Source: Sipunculus nudus
Lineage: Eukaryota > Annelida > Sipuncula > Golfingiida > Sipunculidae
Direction: 5' to 3'
DNA: 64,000 nucleotides
NCBI GenBank assembly: GCA_026874595.1
Contig: CM049319.1
Location: 4,368,601 to 4,432,600 of the forward strand
In this document: one piece after another, positions 48,301 through 53,928 of the stretch
Position numbering within the stretch: position 1 is the first letter of the stretch
Layout of the letters: every line of letters starts with the position of its first letter
The notes under the pieces: model-generated
What the model was told of the DNA's origin: nothing
Database searches by the model: none
The model's input: only the letters and a program-made list of their open reading frames with translations
Made by a program: the position numbers and the translations under genes

Positions 48301-50416
48301 GCTAACAAAAACATGCTGTGAAAATTAAATCCACAGTACTTACAGGAAAAAAATGTGCCACGGTCAAAGTTGGGCAAAATTAAAGGTACAAATTTTTTAT
48401 TTTTGTTAATATTTTAAAAAATTTAAAAGATTTTGATCTAATTTTGGTCATACAATTTAATTTTGATTAATTAAAGTTATATTACTGTAAAAAAGTCCAT
48501 AGCTTTAACATGTTTTGTGTTAAGTGATCAAATATCTTTCGAAATTTTTTTACAAAATGCATTATGTTTGGGCCCATAACTTTTTTAAATTGACATAATA
48601 CAGACATAATTTCTGGCATGTACATAGGAACTATATAGAGGAATAATTATGGTAAATATGAGGAAAAACAGATGAGTGGTTTTGATATTAGGCAGTCCTG
48701 AAGTGTAAAAATAGGTTTTTAATAAAAAATTGAGGTTTTTCCTTAATTTCTAAAAGGAACGAAGTGGCAAAGACCCAGTTTTCGGCTTGGTAGGAGATCT
48801 TGGGGACATCTAACATTATGCCGAATTTGGGATTCCTAGGTCTTACGGTTTCAAAACGTGCCACATCTACAGACGGACGGACGGACGACGGACAATGGAC
48901 CACGACTATAGCTCAGATGACTTAAAGTCAGCTGAGCTAAAAATGCAAATAGTGTAACAGTACTAGCAGACACAACAAACAAAACAGACAGATATGGAAA
49001 AAGCAAGCCATATAAGTCATCTTAATTTCCTCTTTAATGTGTAGGCACCAATAATATAGTCGCTCTGAAGTAATGTGCATTGTTTATATAGGTAAACAGA
49101 GTGAGTTCCTGTCATTGATTTTACCTCATGAAATACGTTGGTCATGAGTTAGATTCACTTGGTATTTCCTTAGTGATGAGAGTTGATCCTTTTTCATAAT
49201 CCATTATCAGTTTGAGCAAACAGATCGATGATCCATTATTAATCGGTTCAGAAAAATATAAAGGAATATGCAATTATCTGTGAAACTGCTCGATTGGCTG
49301 GGTAAGCCCTACTAGAATTTTTTTGAGGATGGCCTAAACAGCAGCAGCGGCACCTGGCATCAGTTGAAGAGATTATTTTTAAGATAATTTCGCATAATTA
49401 GCATAGACCTGGAGAATTTATGGTGCATTTTACCGCCCATATTTTGCAATGTACATATGATTCAAAAACTCTCCGCCAATTCTGCAGCTCCCTGCTAGTT
49501 TACAGAGGTTTATTAAGACCTCTGTTCTCGCATCTACTGTGTCATACTCATTTACTAACGGAAGTTATTTGGGAACTCAGACTCATCATATGAAACTCGG
49601 AATGTTGTAAAAAATGGAAGAGTAATTTTTCCCTATAATACAAAGGCATTCTGGAAAATGACAATAATGATTTTGATGTAATCAATAGTTGCCTTTGGTA
49701 ATTGAGCGCTTGAAAGTGGCAGCAAAGCAACTGACTTTCTATAAAACTCAATGATCAGCCTACCACTATATTTCCTATTTGTAGCCACCAAGGGTGACTA
49801 TAAAATGTTAGATATAGCTGAGTGTACATTTTATAGTCACCACCCCATATATGCACTTGGGTGGGATTCTAACCTCTGTATGATCTTGGTCTATAAAAGT
49901 GAGAAAACCCTTCAGTAACTCAAGTATCTCATTTTTTTTAAAGACAAAATTCTGTTATGATAAGCTAATTGCATAAATACCCTGCTTAATTAAGTATATA
50001 ACTCTTTCAAAACTGGACCAGTACACAAAACATTGTCGCCGCTACATTTACATTCTTACTGCCTCTGTCGCTGCTGGCAGCTATCCTATTTGTTTCCAAA
50101 TTGTGACAGGTGTCTGAAAGAACTAAATTCTAAAAGCTAATTAATATAAATTTCACTAACTGTAAATTAAAATCTTTATTTTTGATTGCATAATAAACAG
50201 AATATCATCATCCTCATTGAAAAAAAAGTTTTAAATATCAGACCGGTCAGCCTCTGTGGATGAGTCAACACTCAGTGACATGACCTGTCAAAACTGCCGA
50301 CGTAAACACAGCACGACGACTGGCACAGTTTAACGTGAAAAAAGGTGTCGTCAATACTCAATATTAACTTACCAGAAGGCATTGGCCAGCAGGACTTCTT
50401 CAGGTTTCACCCACAT
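273..50416 (-). CDS. TBC1D9: TBC1D9-like Rab GTPase-activating protein, split gene, 5' part (3' end beyond left edge)
   Basis: Rab-GAP of the TBC1D8/TBC1D9 family, which stimulates GTP hydrolysis by Rab GTPases on internal membranes. The spliced product runs from the start codon at 50416 through 26 exons (listed separately) to 273, about 823 residues, or 809 without the 42-nt exon. Every junction has a usable acceptor and donor, and the reading phase carries through all of them. Order: N-terminal family block (1-130), GRAM 1 (about 140-247), Lys-rich and acidic linker (247-289), GRAM 2 (about 289-410), Ser-rich linker (416-440), TBC domain (about 495-700). Arg finger is R510 in [10 protein letters not shown]; Gln finger is Q590 in NIGYCQAMN, so the GAP should be active. 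Human TBC1D9 is about 1266 residues, so roughly a third, including the EF-hand region, is missing to the left. Assignment to TBC1D9 rather than 8/9B is by similarity of the opening [15 protein letters not shown]. The 5' UTR and promoter were not found. Confidence 0.95.
808..918 (-). CDS. TBC1D9: TBC1D9-like exon 25
   Basis: Acceptor CCTGCAG, donor GTCAGT; residues 754-790. [20 protein letters not shown] then [11 protein letters not shown], matching the family's DIFRLIRTSYEKFGTIRADLI and RFKQRLKVIQ. Confidence 0.92.
1285..1316 (+). repeat. G-rich homopurine tract
   Basis: A run of 12 G followed by more G-triplets in the intron between exons 25 and 24. It could form a G-quadruplex on the + strand (C-rich in the transcript). 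The rest of 919-2324 shows nothing recognisable. Confidence 0.8.
2327..3588. mobile_element. Non-autonomous TIR element with TA target duplication
   Basis: Ends in inverted repeats starting CTGTGGTTG (2327) and CAACCACAG (to 3588), continuing imperfectly through a G/C-rich inner part. TA dinucleotides flank both ends (2325-2326, 3589-3590). No transposase is visible. TA duplication fits the Tc1/mariner superfamily, but the TIR family was not identified. Lies in the intron between exons 25 and 24. Confidence 0.65.
3685..3864 (-). CDS. TBC1D9: TBC1D9-like exon 24 (TBC end)
   Basis: 180 nt, acceptor ATTTCAG, donor GTAACA; residues 694-753. [20 protein letters not shown] then [17 protein letters not shown] close the TBC domain. 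A Thr/Lys tail follows. Confidence 0.95.
4469..4529 (-). CDS. TBC1D9: TBC1D9-like exon 23
   Basis: 61 nt, acceptor TTTTTAG, donor GTGAGC; residues 673-693. Encodes [20 protein letters not shown], matching the family's VMPFESAVVVVDCFFYEGIK. Confidence 0.95.
4828..4939 (-). CDS. TBC1D9: TBC1D9-like exon 22
   Basis: Acceptor TTACCAG, donor GTACTG; residues 636-673. [20 protein letters not shown] then [10 protein letters not shown], the TBC helix that contacts the Rab side in this fold. Confidence 0.94.
5555..5701 (-). CDS. TBC1D9: TBC1D9-like exon 21 (glutamine finger)
   Basis: Acceptor TCAACAG, donor GTATGG; residues 587-636. [20 protein letters not shown] holds the catalytic glutamine finger Q590, followed by [16 protein letters not shown]. 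The ~3.3-kb intron towards exon 20 is mostly one Helitron-like element (6029-8675). Confidence 0.97.
6029..8675 (-). mobile_element. Helitron-like non-autonomous element, family A, copy 1
   Basis: About 2.65 kb, repeated almost completely at 46478-48939. The left end has a short hairpin (GACCCATGGGTC) followed by GCTCAGCTG. The right end is a hairpin of AGCTCAG...CTGAGCT preceded by a GGAC-rich run. A terminal hairpin at one end plus a subterminal inverted repeat shared by both ends is the architecture of Helentron/HINE (DINE-like) elements. Read this way, the 5' end is at the right, so the element is in minus orientation. Inside are two diverged ~680-bp tandem units (about 7400 and 8090). 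No protein. Fills most of the intron between exons 21 and 20. Confidence 0.7.
9000..9094 (-). CDS. TBC1D9: TBC1D9-like exon 20
   Basis: Acceptor TTTTAG, donor GTAGGT; residues 555-587. [20 protein letters not shown] then [11 protein letters not shown], nearly identical to the family's TBC core. Confidence 0.97.
9749..9843 (-). CDS. TBC1D9: TBC1D9-like exon 19
   Basis: Acceptor TTCCAG, donor GTAAAG; residues 524-555. [14 protein letters not shown] and [12 protein letters not shown] match the family's HPGYYEDLVEKSMG and [11 protein letters not shown] inside the TBC domain. Confidence 0.95.
10109..10217 (-). CDS. TBC1D9: TBC1D9-like exon 18 (TBC start, arginine finger)
   Basis: Acceptor CTGACAG, donor GTACTT; residues 487-523. 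Contains [20 protein letters not shown]. Arg510 is the TBC catalytic arginine finger, and the Trp of the IPxxxRxxxW signature is kept (Val replaces the Ile). Confidence 0.95.
10218..11118. other. Intron, nothing recognised
   Basis: Intron between exons 18 and 17; AT-rich, with loosely repeated phrases around 10440-10780 (a ~130-bp diverged pair). No element ends or exon found. Confidence 0.5.
11119..11266 (-). CDS. TBC1D9: TBC1D9-like exon 17 (pre-TBC)
   Basis: Acceptor TTGACAG, donor GTGGGT; residues 438-487. Ends in [17 protein letters not shown], matching the family's KEFLKEQAWKIHFAEYG immediately before the TBC domain. Confidence 0.94.
11799..11863 (-). CDS. TBC1D9: TBC1D9-like exon 16 (Ser-rich linker)
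   Basis: Acceptor ATTTCAG, donor GTATGT. Encodes [20 protein letters not shown], a low-complexity Ser/Gly linker between GRAM 2 and the TBC domain, where family members also carry a poorly conserved Ser-rich segment. Phases fit both neighbours. Confidence 0.87.
12485..12573 (-). CDS. TBC1D9: TBC1D9-like exon 15 (GRAM 2 end)
   Basis: Acceptor TTTCAG, donor GTAAGT. Encodes [20 protein letters not shown] and onward (residues 387-416), matching the family's FLFANLKDRDFLVQRISDFL. Confidence 0.94.
13187..13228 (-). CDS. TBC1D9: Candidate 42-nt cassette micro-exon in GRAM 2
   Basis: A 42-nt stretch with acceptor TTGACAG and donor GTAACA encodes [14 protein letters not shown]. It is phase 0 on both sides and free of stops, so it can be included or skipped without changing the frame. 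Skipping joins ITTKGK directly to MNFLFAQ, which is the arrangement I know from vertebrate TBC1D9. Inclusion would add 14 residues to a GRAM 2 loop. The upstream pyrimidine tract is weak. Could be an alternative exon or chance; transcript data would decide. Confidence 0.45.
14126..15868 (-). mobile_element. Helitron-like element, family B, nested in family D
   Basis: On the minus strand the 3' end has hairpin AGTCG-CTTGT-CGACT, a 9-nt spacer, then CTAG followed by T, a textbook Helitron 3' terminus. The 5' end (15868) starts GTATCCGCC and folds back on GCGGATAC. GTATCCGCC also appears near the other end (14157) as a subterminal inverted repeat. A CCG-repeat block lies just inside the 5' end. 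Joining the flanks restores the interrupted family D unit across a T-rich site. Non-autonomous; the interior is a tandem array. Confidence 0.75.
14236..15660 (+). repeat. Five-copy tandem array, 279-280-bp unit
   Basis: The marker phrase around GTTGCAGG or GCTGCAGG recurs at 14412, 14691, 14970, 15250 and 15530 (spacings 279, 279, 280, 280). Each unit carries GGTGGCGCCACC-type palindromes in two positions. The last three copies are the most alike, suggesting recent expansion from the high-coordinate side. Open frames here are by-products of the repeat. Confidence 0.9.
16548..16664 (-). CDS. TBC1D9: TBC1D9-like exon 13 (GRAM 2)
   Basis: 117 nt, phase 0, acceptor TTTACAG, donor GTCAGT; residues 334-372. 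[20 protein letters not shown] matches the family's CSLIIPLREVTIVEKA. The acceptor and the first ~24 exon bases lie inside a ~45-bp minisatellite (16641-16825). Confidence 0.94.
16641..16825 (+). repeat. ~45-bp minisatellite across exon 13 acceptor
   Basis: Four diverged units starting TATCAC at 16641, 16686, 16730 and 16779, each holding a gaggtccctcaYctgtaaat-like core. The first unit includes the first ~24 coding bases and the acceptor of exon 13; the other three are intronic copies. Confidence 0.8.
16995..17127 (-). CDS. TBC1D9: TBC1D9-like exon 12 (GRAM 2)
   Basis: Acceptor TTTTAG, donor GTAAGT; residues 289-333. [20 protein letters not shown] then [18 protein letters not shown], the first half of the second GRAM domain. 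Confidence 0.95.
17543..17614 (-). CDS. TBC1D9: TBC1D9-like exon 11 (basic linker)
   Basis: Acceptor TTCCAG, donor GTAAAT. Residues 265-289, [20 protein letters not shown] and onward. The lysine cluster and [10 protein letters not shown] match the family's linker before GRAM 2. Confidence 0.93.
17867..18530 (+). repeat. Degenerate tandem array related to family B
   Basis: Phrases of the form gtaggtggcgcMacctgtc followed by tttacaagaaaacttttcaagatg recur near 17867, 18130 and 18358, spaced 230-260 bp, with cagatggcaccatcag-like blocks between. The core matches the family B unit. Element ends not found. Lies between exons 11 and 10. Confidence 0.6.
18888..18941 (-). CDS. TBC1D9: TBC1D9-like exon 10 (acidic linker)
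   Basis: 54 nt, acceptor TTTCCAG, donor GTAGGT. Encodes [18 protein letters not shown] (residues 247-264), an acidic linker between the GRAM domains. Family counterpart is RQLLDNEGFEQDRSLPK. Confidence 0.88.
19432..19508 (-). CDS. TBC1D9: TBC1D9-like exon 9
   Basis: Acceptor TCCCCAG, donor GTAAGT. Residues 222-247, [20 protein letters not shown] and onward, the end of GRAM 1 (family HFFSVFLNINETFKLMEQLA). Confidence 0.94.
20130..21950 (+). repeat. Tandem array rich in TGACCTTTGACCT
   Basis: About thirteen units at ~145-bp spacing (for example 20598, 20742, 20886), each opening with a variant of TGACCTTGACCTTTGACCT. Two unit types alternate (…CTCATGACCCC and …CTTGTGACCCC). Several short open frames with a TFDL-TPK phrase come from this array. 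Confidence 0.85.
20185..21695 (+). repeat. Tandem duplication, 755-bp unit
   Basis: 20185-20939 and 20940-21694 match almost base for base at an offset of exactly 755 (for example aagtttgaaatc at 20201 and 20956). Boundaries fall inside the smaller repeat units, so unequal exchange between them is the likely cause. Confidence 0.9.
23873..24436 (+). repeat. Four ~140-bp tandem units with TGACCTTTGACC
   Basis: Units begin at about 23880, 24019, 24158 and 24298, each with CCTTGACCTTTGACC then a ttcttcYcctRttggtagg block. Part of family E. Related in plan, but not in most of its sequence, to the family C array. Confidence 0.8.
24975..25040 (-). CDS. TBC1D9: TBC1D9-like exon 8
   Basis: Residues 200-221, [20 protein letters not shown], second half of GRAM 1. 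Donor GTAAG, acceptor TTGTAG, phase 0 at both ends. It is the first exon on the high-coordinate side of the nested-element region 19794-24653. Confidence 0.92.
25643..25776 (-). CDS. TBC1D9: TBC1D9-like exon 7 (GRAM 1 core)
   Basis: Acceptor TATTTCAG, donor GTCAGT; 134 nt, residues 155-199. [20 protein letters not shown] and [20 protein letters not shown] are nearly invariant in the family. The first 68 nt of this exon and its acceptor are duplicated just upstream (25819-25928). Confidence 0.96.
25709..25928 (+). repeat. TBC1D9: 110-bp tandem duplication of half of exon 7 with its acceptor
   Basis: 25709-25818 is repeated as 25819-25928 with a few changes. The copied part includes 68 nt of exon 7 and the splice acceptor with its pyrimidine tract. 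In the transcript the extra copy comes first, so the gene offers two near-identical acceptors. Using the outer one reads through the copied exon into intron and reaches a TAA within about 30 codons. Confidence 0.9.
26492..26575 (-). CDS. TBC1D9: TBC1D9-like exon 6 (GRAM 1 start)
   Basis: Acceptor TTTCAG, donor GTGAGT. Residues 127-155 include [18 protein letters not shown], the entry of the first GRAM domain, a lipid/protein-binding fold in this family. Confidence 0.94.
27218..28830. mobile_element. TIR DNA transposon relic
   Basis: Ends are TACTGTAAAAGTC (27218) and GACTTTTACGGTA (to 28830), imperfect inverted repeats continuing with CAGAAGTCGC and CAAGTCGC motifs. A ~28-bp AT-rich sequence (atcaaatttata...ccattat) lies on both outer flanks. 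That is too long for a normal target duplication, so it may be an older local duplication. The interior has a 67-codon open frame on the minus strand (28073-28276) and an exon-like block ending in a GTAAGT donor at 27955. I do not recognise either. Superfamily not assigned. Confidence 0.55.
28882..28974 (-). CDS. TBC1D9: TBC1D9-like exon 5
   Basis: Acceptor TTTTCAG, donor GTGAGT. Residues 96-127, [18 protein letters not shown] and onward, the helical segment after the N-terminal block. Aligns with the family's SIFENENDITTFVRGKI. Confidence 0.92.
29457..29534 (-). CDS. TBC1D9: TBC1D9-like exon 4
   Basis: Acceptor TTTTCAG, donor GTAAGT. Residues 70-96 include [13 protein letters not shown], matching the family's EHWEWLEQNLLQTL. 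Phase 1 at both ends. Confidence 0.93.
31610..31692 (-). mobile_element. Relic of a family A/E Helitron-like 5' end
   Basis: CCATAGCTCAGCATGACT...TTAAAGTCAGCTGAG, the fold-back end seen at 8675, 24653 and 48939, alone in the intron between exons 4 and 3 and in the same orientation. No matching second end found. Confidence 0.5.
32388..32580 (+). repeat. Short tandem repeat of an AGTGGGCACCTCTATA phrase
   Basis: AGTGGGCACCTC-type units recur at about 32393-32455 and again near 32510-32545, preceded by CAGTGGAATCT. A similar CAGTGGAACCTGTCT lead followed by gaccacct repeats is at 26670-26750. Both look like remnants of one interspersed family, not further identified. Confidence 0.5.
32990..33039 (+). 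repeat. AT-rich short repeat touching exon 3 donor
   Basis: Four to five units of an aaaaatactc phrase run directly into the exon 3 splice donor. Confidence 0.75.
33040..33091 (-). CDS. TBC1D9: TBC1D9-like exon 3
   Basis: Encodes [17 protein letters not shown] (residues 53-69) plus one base; donor GTGAGT, acceptor TGTAG. Aligns with the family's APYRILYQTPDS block. The donor sits at the edge of a short AT-rich tandem repeat (32990-33039). Confidence 0.92.
33627..33738 (-). CDS. TBC1D9: TBC1D9-like exon 2
   Basis: Acceptor TTTCCAG, donor GTCAGT. Residues about 15-52, including [16 protein letters not shown] and [15 protein letters not shown], the hallmark N-terminal block of the TBC1D8/9 family. 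The first base completes Trp15 from exon 1. Confidence 0.93.
33797..35246 (-). mobile_element. Helitron-like element, family C, copy 2
   Basis: Same ends as 19961-22385. The left 3' terminus is hairpin TGGCACC-TGC-GGTGCCA (read on the minus strand), spacer, CTAG then T. The right 5' terminus is GTATCCCC folding on GGGGATAC, then a CCG run. Interior has ~145-bp units with TGACCTTGACCTTTGACCT, plus a GGTGGCGCCACC palindrome at about 34910. Sits in intron 1, just beyond exon 2. Confidence 0.8.
35247..37870. other. Intron 1, nothing recognised
   Basis: AT-rich intron sequence without element ends, conserved frames or RNA genes that I can support. Confidence 0.5.
37880..39610 (+). repeat. Scattered ~150-bp repeat units with TGACCTCTGACCT
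   Basis: Diverged units around 37905, 38050, 38580, 39320 and 39460. They share gtgacctctgacctcattaaatatg, then gagaaactNtattggt, then a tttcatgaaaatccat block ending in a ttggtaagt phrase. Probably the decayed core of another tandem-cored element; ends not found. The stretch at 38390-38490 differs in base use and may be a separate insert. Confidence 0.5.
39757..39770 (+). repeat. C homopolymer (14 nt)
   Basis: Run of C in intron 1. Nothing else recognised from 39611 to 40853. Confidence 0.9.
40862..41733. mobile_element. hAT-type MITE with 8-bp target duplication
   Basis: Ends TAGTGTTGGGACG (40862) and CGTCCCAACCCTA (to 41733) form imperfect inverted repeats of the hAT type, and both inner flanks carry cgatatcRcgat-rich stretches. 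The 8 bp CTTGTCAG occur directly outside both ends (40854-40861 and 41734-41741), as expected for hAT insertion. 872 bp with no transposase. The intact duplication suggests a fairly recent insertion. Confidence 0.88.
41742..43597. other. Intron 1, nothing recognised
   Basis: AT-rich; a few diverged phrases but no element ends or coding exons. Confidence 0.45.
43600..46007 (+). mobile_element. pogo-type (Tc1/mariner superfamily) DNA transposon, defective
   Basis: Inverted ends CCGTTT-CCCCCCATAGATAA (43600) and the matching TTATCTATGGGGG-AAAACGG (to 46007) are flanked by TA on both sides (43598-43599, 46008-46009), the target duplication of this superfamily. Additional gataatccgcaccc sub-repeats lie just inside. 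Carries one broken transposase gene on the + strand, antisense to the host gene in intron 1. 2408 bp. Confidence 0.9.
44252..45294 (+). pseudogene. pogo-type DDE transposase, one in-frame stop, altered C-terminus
   Basis: Would bind the element's ends and cut and paste it. Start chosen at MPRRSSY (44252). Residues ~1-55 form a psq-type helix-turn-helix ([17 protein letters not shown]). Residues ~65-135 form a CENP-B-type DNA-binding domain (VDKQVLEWI and [19 protein letters not shown]). Then comes the DDE_1 domain, with acidic residues seen in [15 protein letters not shown] and [14 protein letters not shown] at 44894-44896, directly after ADGTK, interrupts the frame. The same frame continues with [10 protein letters not shown] to 45294, so this is a single nonsense change, not a frameshift. 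The tail after RPMKTLLK does not resemble the family and is probably truncated. Not expected to be functional. Confidence 0.88.
46478..48939 (-). mobile_element. Helitron-like element, family A, copy 2
   Basis: Nearly full-length second copy of 6029-8675, with the same left hairpin region (GACCTATGGGTCACGGC then GCTCAGCTG) and the same right fold-back end. Differences are scattered substitutions and small indels. It lacks a ~90-bp piece present in copy 1 around 7880-8000. Same orientation as the host gene. In intron 1. Confidence 0.72.
49793..49841. repeat. Perfect 16-nt inverted repeat, 17-nt spacer
   Basis: GGTGACTATAAAATGT at 49793-49808 and its exact complement at 49826-49841. A small hairpin or a minimal MITE, in intron 1 about 550 bp before exon 1 in genomic order. 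Nothing else recognised in 48940-50372. Confidence 0.85.
50373..50416 (-). CDS. TBC1D9: TBC1D9-like exon 1 (start codon)
   Basis: Start codon at 50416-50414. It encodes [14 protein letters not shown] and two bases of the next Trp codon, followed by donor GTAAGT. The opening matches the family's conserved N-terminus almost residue for residue, which fixes the start. It is separated from exon 2 by a 16.6-kb intron. Confidence 0.93.
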
Positions 50417-50998
50417 TTTCTAATCGGTTTGTTATAGCCATAAAATGTAGATGTTTTTATATCCAAGTCCAATAATCGAGGTTCCTCAGGCGAACCAAAA
50501 CAACCCCTCCACCTCCTTGCGGCCTTGACCTTCCTCAGGAGGCGGATTACAAAGCCTCAAAATCAATATATCACCCAGTGTAAAACGACTGAGAAGAACT
50601 GTCAGATCTAACTGCCATGTTCAAAAATACATGTTGTAATCTTAATGAAACAAGGAAGATAAGAAACTATATGCTCAAACGAAAGCTAGCAAATAAGACC
50701 CAGATGTCTCTATTCACTAAGTTCGGATCAATATTTCCTCTTAATGAACTCTGGAAATGTGGAACGTTTTATTAAAGTGTCTCTTACCCAAATCTCTGAT
50801 GTCATATCAACTGAAGTATCGAATAAGGAATACGCCCCAGATTATCGAGGTGTGACAACTATGGTCACTTTGCTAAGAGCTGCAGAAATACTGGAGAGAA
50901 GTTTTTTTAAGAATGTAAAAGAATTCGTAACATGTATTTTTTAATCACTGATAATTTAATTTTAATCTTAAATAATAATACATTCCTGTTAATAGCCC
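50417..50998. other. TBC1D9: Upstream flank of the TBC1D9-like gene
   Basis: Should hold the 5' UTR and promoter of the minus-strand gene. I see no clear TATA box or CpG-rich block. A 66-codon frame on the + strand (50744-50944, ending in KNVKEFVTCIF) is head-to-head with the gene but matches nothing I recognise. Confidence 0.4.
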
Positions 50999-51060
50999 GA
51001 TTTATTCGGACTCGATATTATTATATAATAATATCAAATAATATTGAGTCTGATTAAATC
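50999..51060. repeat. Imperfect 24-nt inverted repeat
   Basis: GATTTATTCGGACTCGATAT at 50999 onward pairs with 51037-51060 with few mismatches; similarity continues outward to gttaa on both sides. Probably a tiny palindromic MITE. The rest of 51061-53529 shows no supported feature. Confidence 0.7.
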
Positions 51061-53541
51061 AAGCTATCCCGTTAATTAAACCTAAATAAGTTATTAAATA
51101 AATAAATGTGGAAAGTTAATGTATTTTAAATGTTTAAGTCAGATTTAAAGGACCACGTGTACTTTGTGATCCGGAGAGCTGCATAAATATTTGAGAGATT
51201 TTTTTTGTAGAATAGGCCTATAGCAGATGGCAGTTGTTACAGATTAGTTTTAAATTATAATTTAAGTCTCAGTTTTACGCAAATAAGTTATTAAATCAAC
51301 AATGTGTGCAAATTTGATATTATTTCTATACAGTTACAATAATAACTTAACTTAATGTTAGAGTCTACAATGATGTTGATATAACATCTGAAATTTTAGT
51401 GCACCGGTGCCTGCGCCACTGATTACATTTAATATTTGTATACTTTTTTATATTTTTTTTTTCAGATAGTTTTTAATATATAATATTATAATGACATCAA
51501 AAATTAGTATGCTCCATGTCGCGGATGTACATTTTGTTTCGCAAGCTCTATATAGCTTTAGCGCCTCTGGACTCTATTTAATTGTTAATCTAATACTTAT
51601 AAAAGGAATTCGGTTCACGTTTGTTCGCACTGTTCTCTAAAACCGCGTTGTGTACAATATTGTGCCATACATTATTTTAAAGGTTATTATCCCCGCAGTG
51701 ATATAGGCGATATGAAAATAAATAATTTTTAGTGTACATATAATTTTGAGTGATTTTTCCGTTTTTTACCGAGCACAGCCGAACTGCCTTCGGCGATCAC
51801 CGGAATGCGTGCATCGTGGTCACTTAACCTCTAACACTAAGGACTAATGTTCATATGAATAACGCTTGCTTTCAATGAGGGATTTGACCCAGGTGCGTTG
51901 TCAGTAAAAAAAGAAAAACACATGTTTCTCGCTTTATGGAATGGAGAGTTCAACCCAGGAGGATTAATGAAAAAACCTTATTCAAGGTCCCAATTTCAGG
52001 AACAGGGCTGGGGTGGGGTGGCGGCGGTGGTTTCAGGCCTCAAAATTTATCTGATACAGTGCATGAAAAAAAGGTTGCGGTGGCTGAAAATAGGATATGG
52101 ACCCACTGCATGGAGTCCCGCTGGGTCCGCTTCTGCTATACTTACGATGTATGCATATTTCTGTTTCCTTCTTCAGGAACAATTTCCTTGCAACGTGTAT
52201 ATTTAATTTATCTTTAATGTGTTCCTCACATCAACCTATTCTTTATACGTCCAACGATAGAAACCAGACAAATATCAACGAAACACTGTATGCCTCCGCA
52301 TCTCATTCCGGTTCGCAATGTAAACCATCACTGACCAGGTCTTCAAGGTAAACATACCGGGATATGATTTTTGCCACGAGCACAGCGCCACAAAATAACA
52401 GTAAAAATATATTTGTACATATCGTATTCAGAGAGTATCCCACTAAAAATCTATATTTACTTTTAACTTTTATAATAAAAAAATGAGCCAACATTCAATA
52501 TCTGAGTAAATATATCTCCAAAACCCCGGTAAAAAGCTCGGTATACCGGATTTATCAGCTAGTAACTTATATGTAGAAATAGTTAAATGACAATCTTATC
52601 ATGATAATCATGATAAGAGATTGATAAAGTTTAGACTGATTAAGATATTAACTTATAATCTTATGGTAAATCATAAGGCACAAATCAAATATTTTCTTTA
52701 AACTACTTAATTTTTTTTGTAAATAGCCAGGGTTCTATTTAAATAACATTTTTAAAGCTCATTTTTAACAGGACTCAAAGCGTATATGATTGCCATATAC
52801 ATACTATATATAAGACTCGATAGAAAGTACTACAACTTCTTCATGACTTGAGTTAAATTATTGAAACAGATCCCCTAGGATCCCCTGTTTTTAGATATAT
52901 AGTCCCCCTATTTAAATATACCATGTATTATTACTGGGGTTGTAACAATCAATTCACCGGTATACCGTTACGTTCAGCTAACAAAGTCAAATCTATATAT
53001 GACCGTATCAGTCAGACCGTATCGGTATTGCCAGTTGCCCCTGCATCTATACACATTGATGATATAAGGTGTCCCGTTCGGAATCGAAATCCGACAAAAT
53101 AACTATCAGAGCACCGAACATTGACCCATGAAAGACGAAAAGCCTAAAACCCCAAACAAACGTGACCCCATCTAAAAGGCTAATTGTTCGTAAACAAGTT
53201 TAATTTATTTTTATACAATTTAGAAATAAACTGTATCAAGGATATTATACAAGAAATGTTGTGTGAACTAGTGTACACTTACAGCCCTATATGGTTGTGA
53301 CCGTGTGGTCATTAATATGACCATCTATGTATGCATGATCATTAGTACAATGAGGTCCCACTATGTAACATTTATTCCCACTAATTGATCTTTTTAATTT
53401 GACCACCACCATCCCTGATACTCATTGCACGTACTGTTTCGTCCATACACGGTGTACAACTGTTCAGTTAACTGGCAACTCGACTTAGCAGAGTTTAATA
53501 ACGGAAAGATTCCCTTTCTCATTATAGTATCTTAACGGAGC

Positions 53542-53928
53542 TATATATGTGGTTCAGGGGTAGAGCGCAGGGCTCAAAGCCGGGAGATCGTGACTTCGAA
53601 TCTCAGCCGAGGCGGTGAGATTTTTCACGGTTGGCCCCCACCCATGCAGGGTGAGCGCTCTGCAGGCTAAATGGGGAGACTGTGCCCAACAGTCGTGTTT
53701 CATTCACAAACGAGTGCGCCTTTCAGGGGTTCCTCGGTGTTATGGCCCAGGAATGGCGATGACATACACTCAGGACCCACAGGAATGATACACCGAGCTG
53801 GTTGACGCCAGAATTATTGCGTGTAAGCCCCTGTCACGTAGTCCGAAACCGGAATGGAATTCTGCAGATGTAAGCAAGCATTTGAAAATCGAAACGGTTA
53901 CCTACACCAAAAATAATATTTTAAAAAT
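53542..53928 (+). mobile_element. tRNA-derived SINE with 12-bp target duplication
   Basis: The head has an A-box-like TGGTTCAGGGGTAGAGCG (about 53550) and a B-box-like GACTTCGAATCTC (about 53592), the internal RNA polymerase III promoter of tRNA-derived SINEs. A ~270-bp non-tRNA body and an A/T-rich tail follow. TCTTAACGGAGC flanks it directly (53530-53541 and 53929-53940), showing insertion by target-primed reverse transcription. A LINE in the same genome would supply the enzyme; none is in this window. Confidence 0.88.

Noticed and set aside
46478-48939. Segmental duplication of host sequence from 6029-8675
   Set aside because: Both copies, and a third at 58948-63525, start and end at the same hairpin-bearing termini, so they are element copies and not a duplicated gene segment.
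53550-53615. Functional tRNA gene
   Set aside because: A- and B-box-like sequences are present, but the cloverleaf stems do not pair properly and the segment is the head of a SINE with its own target duplication.
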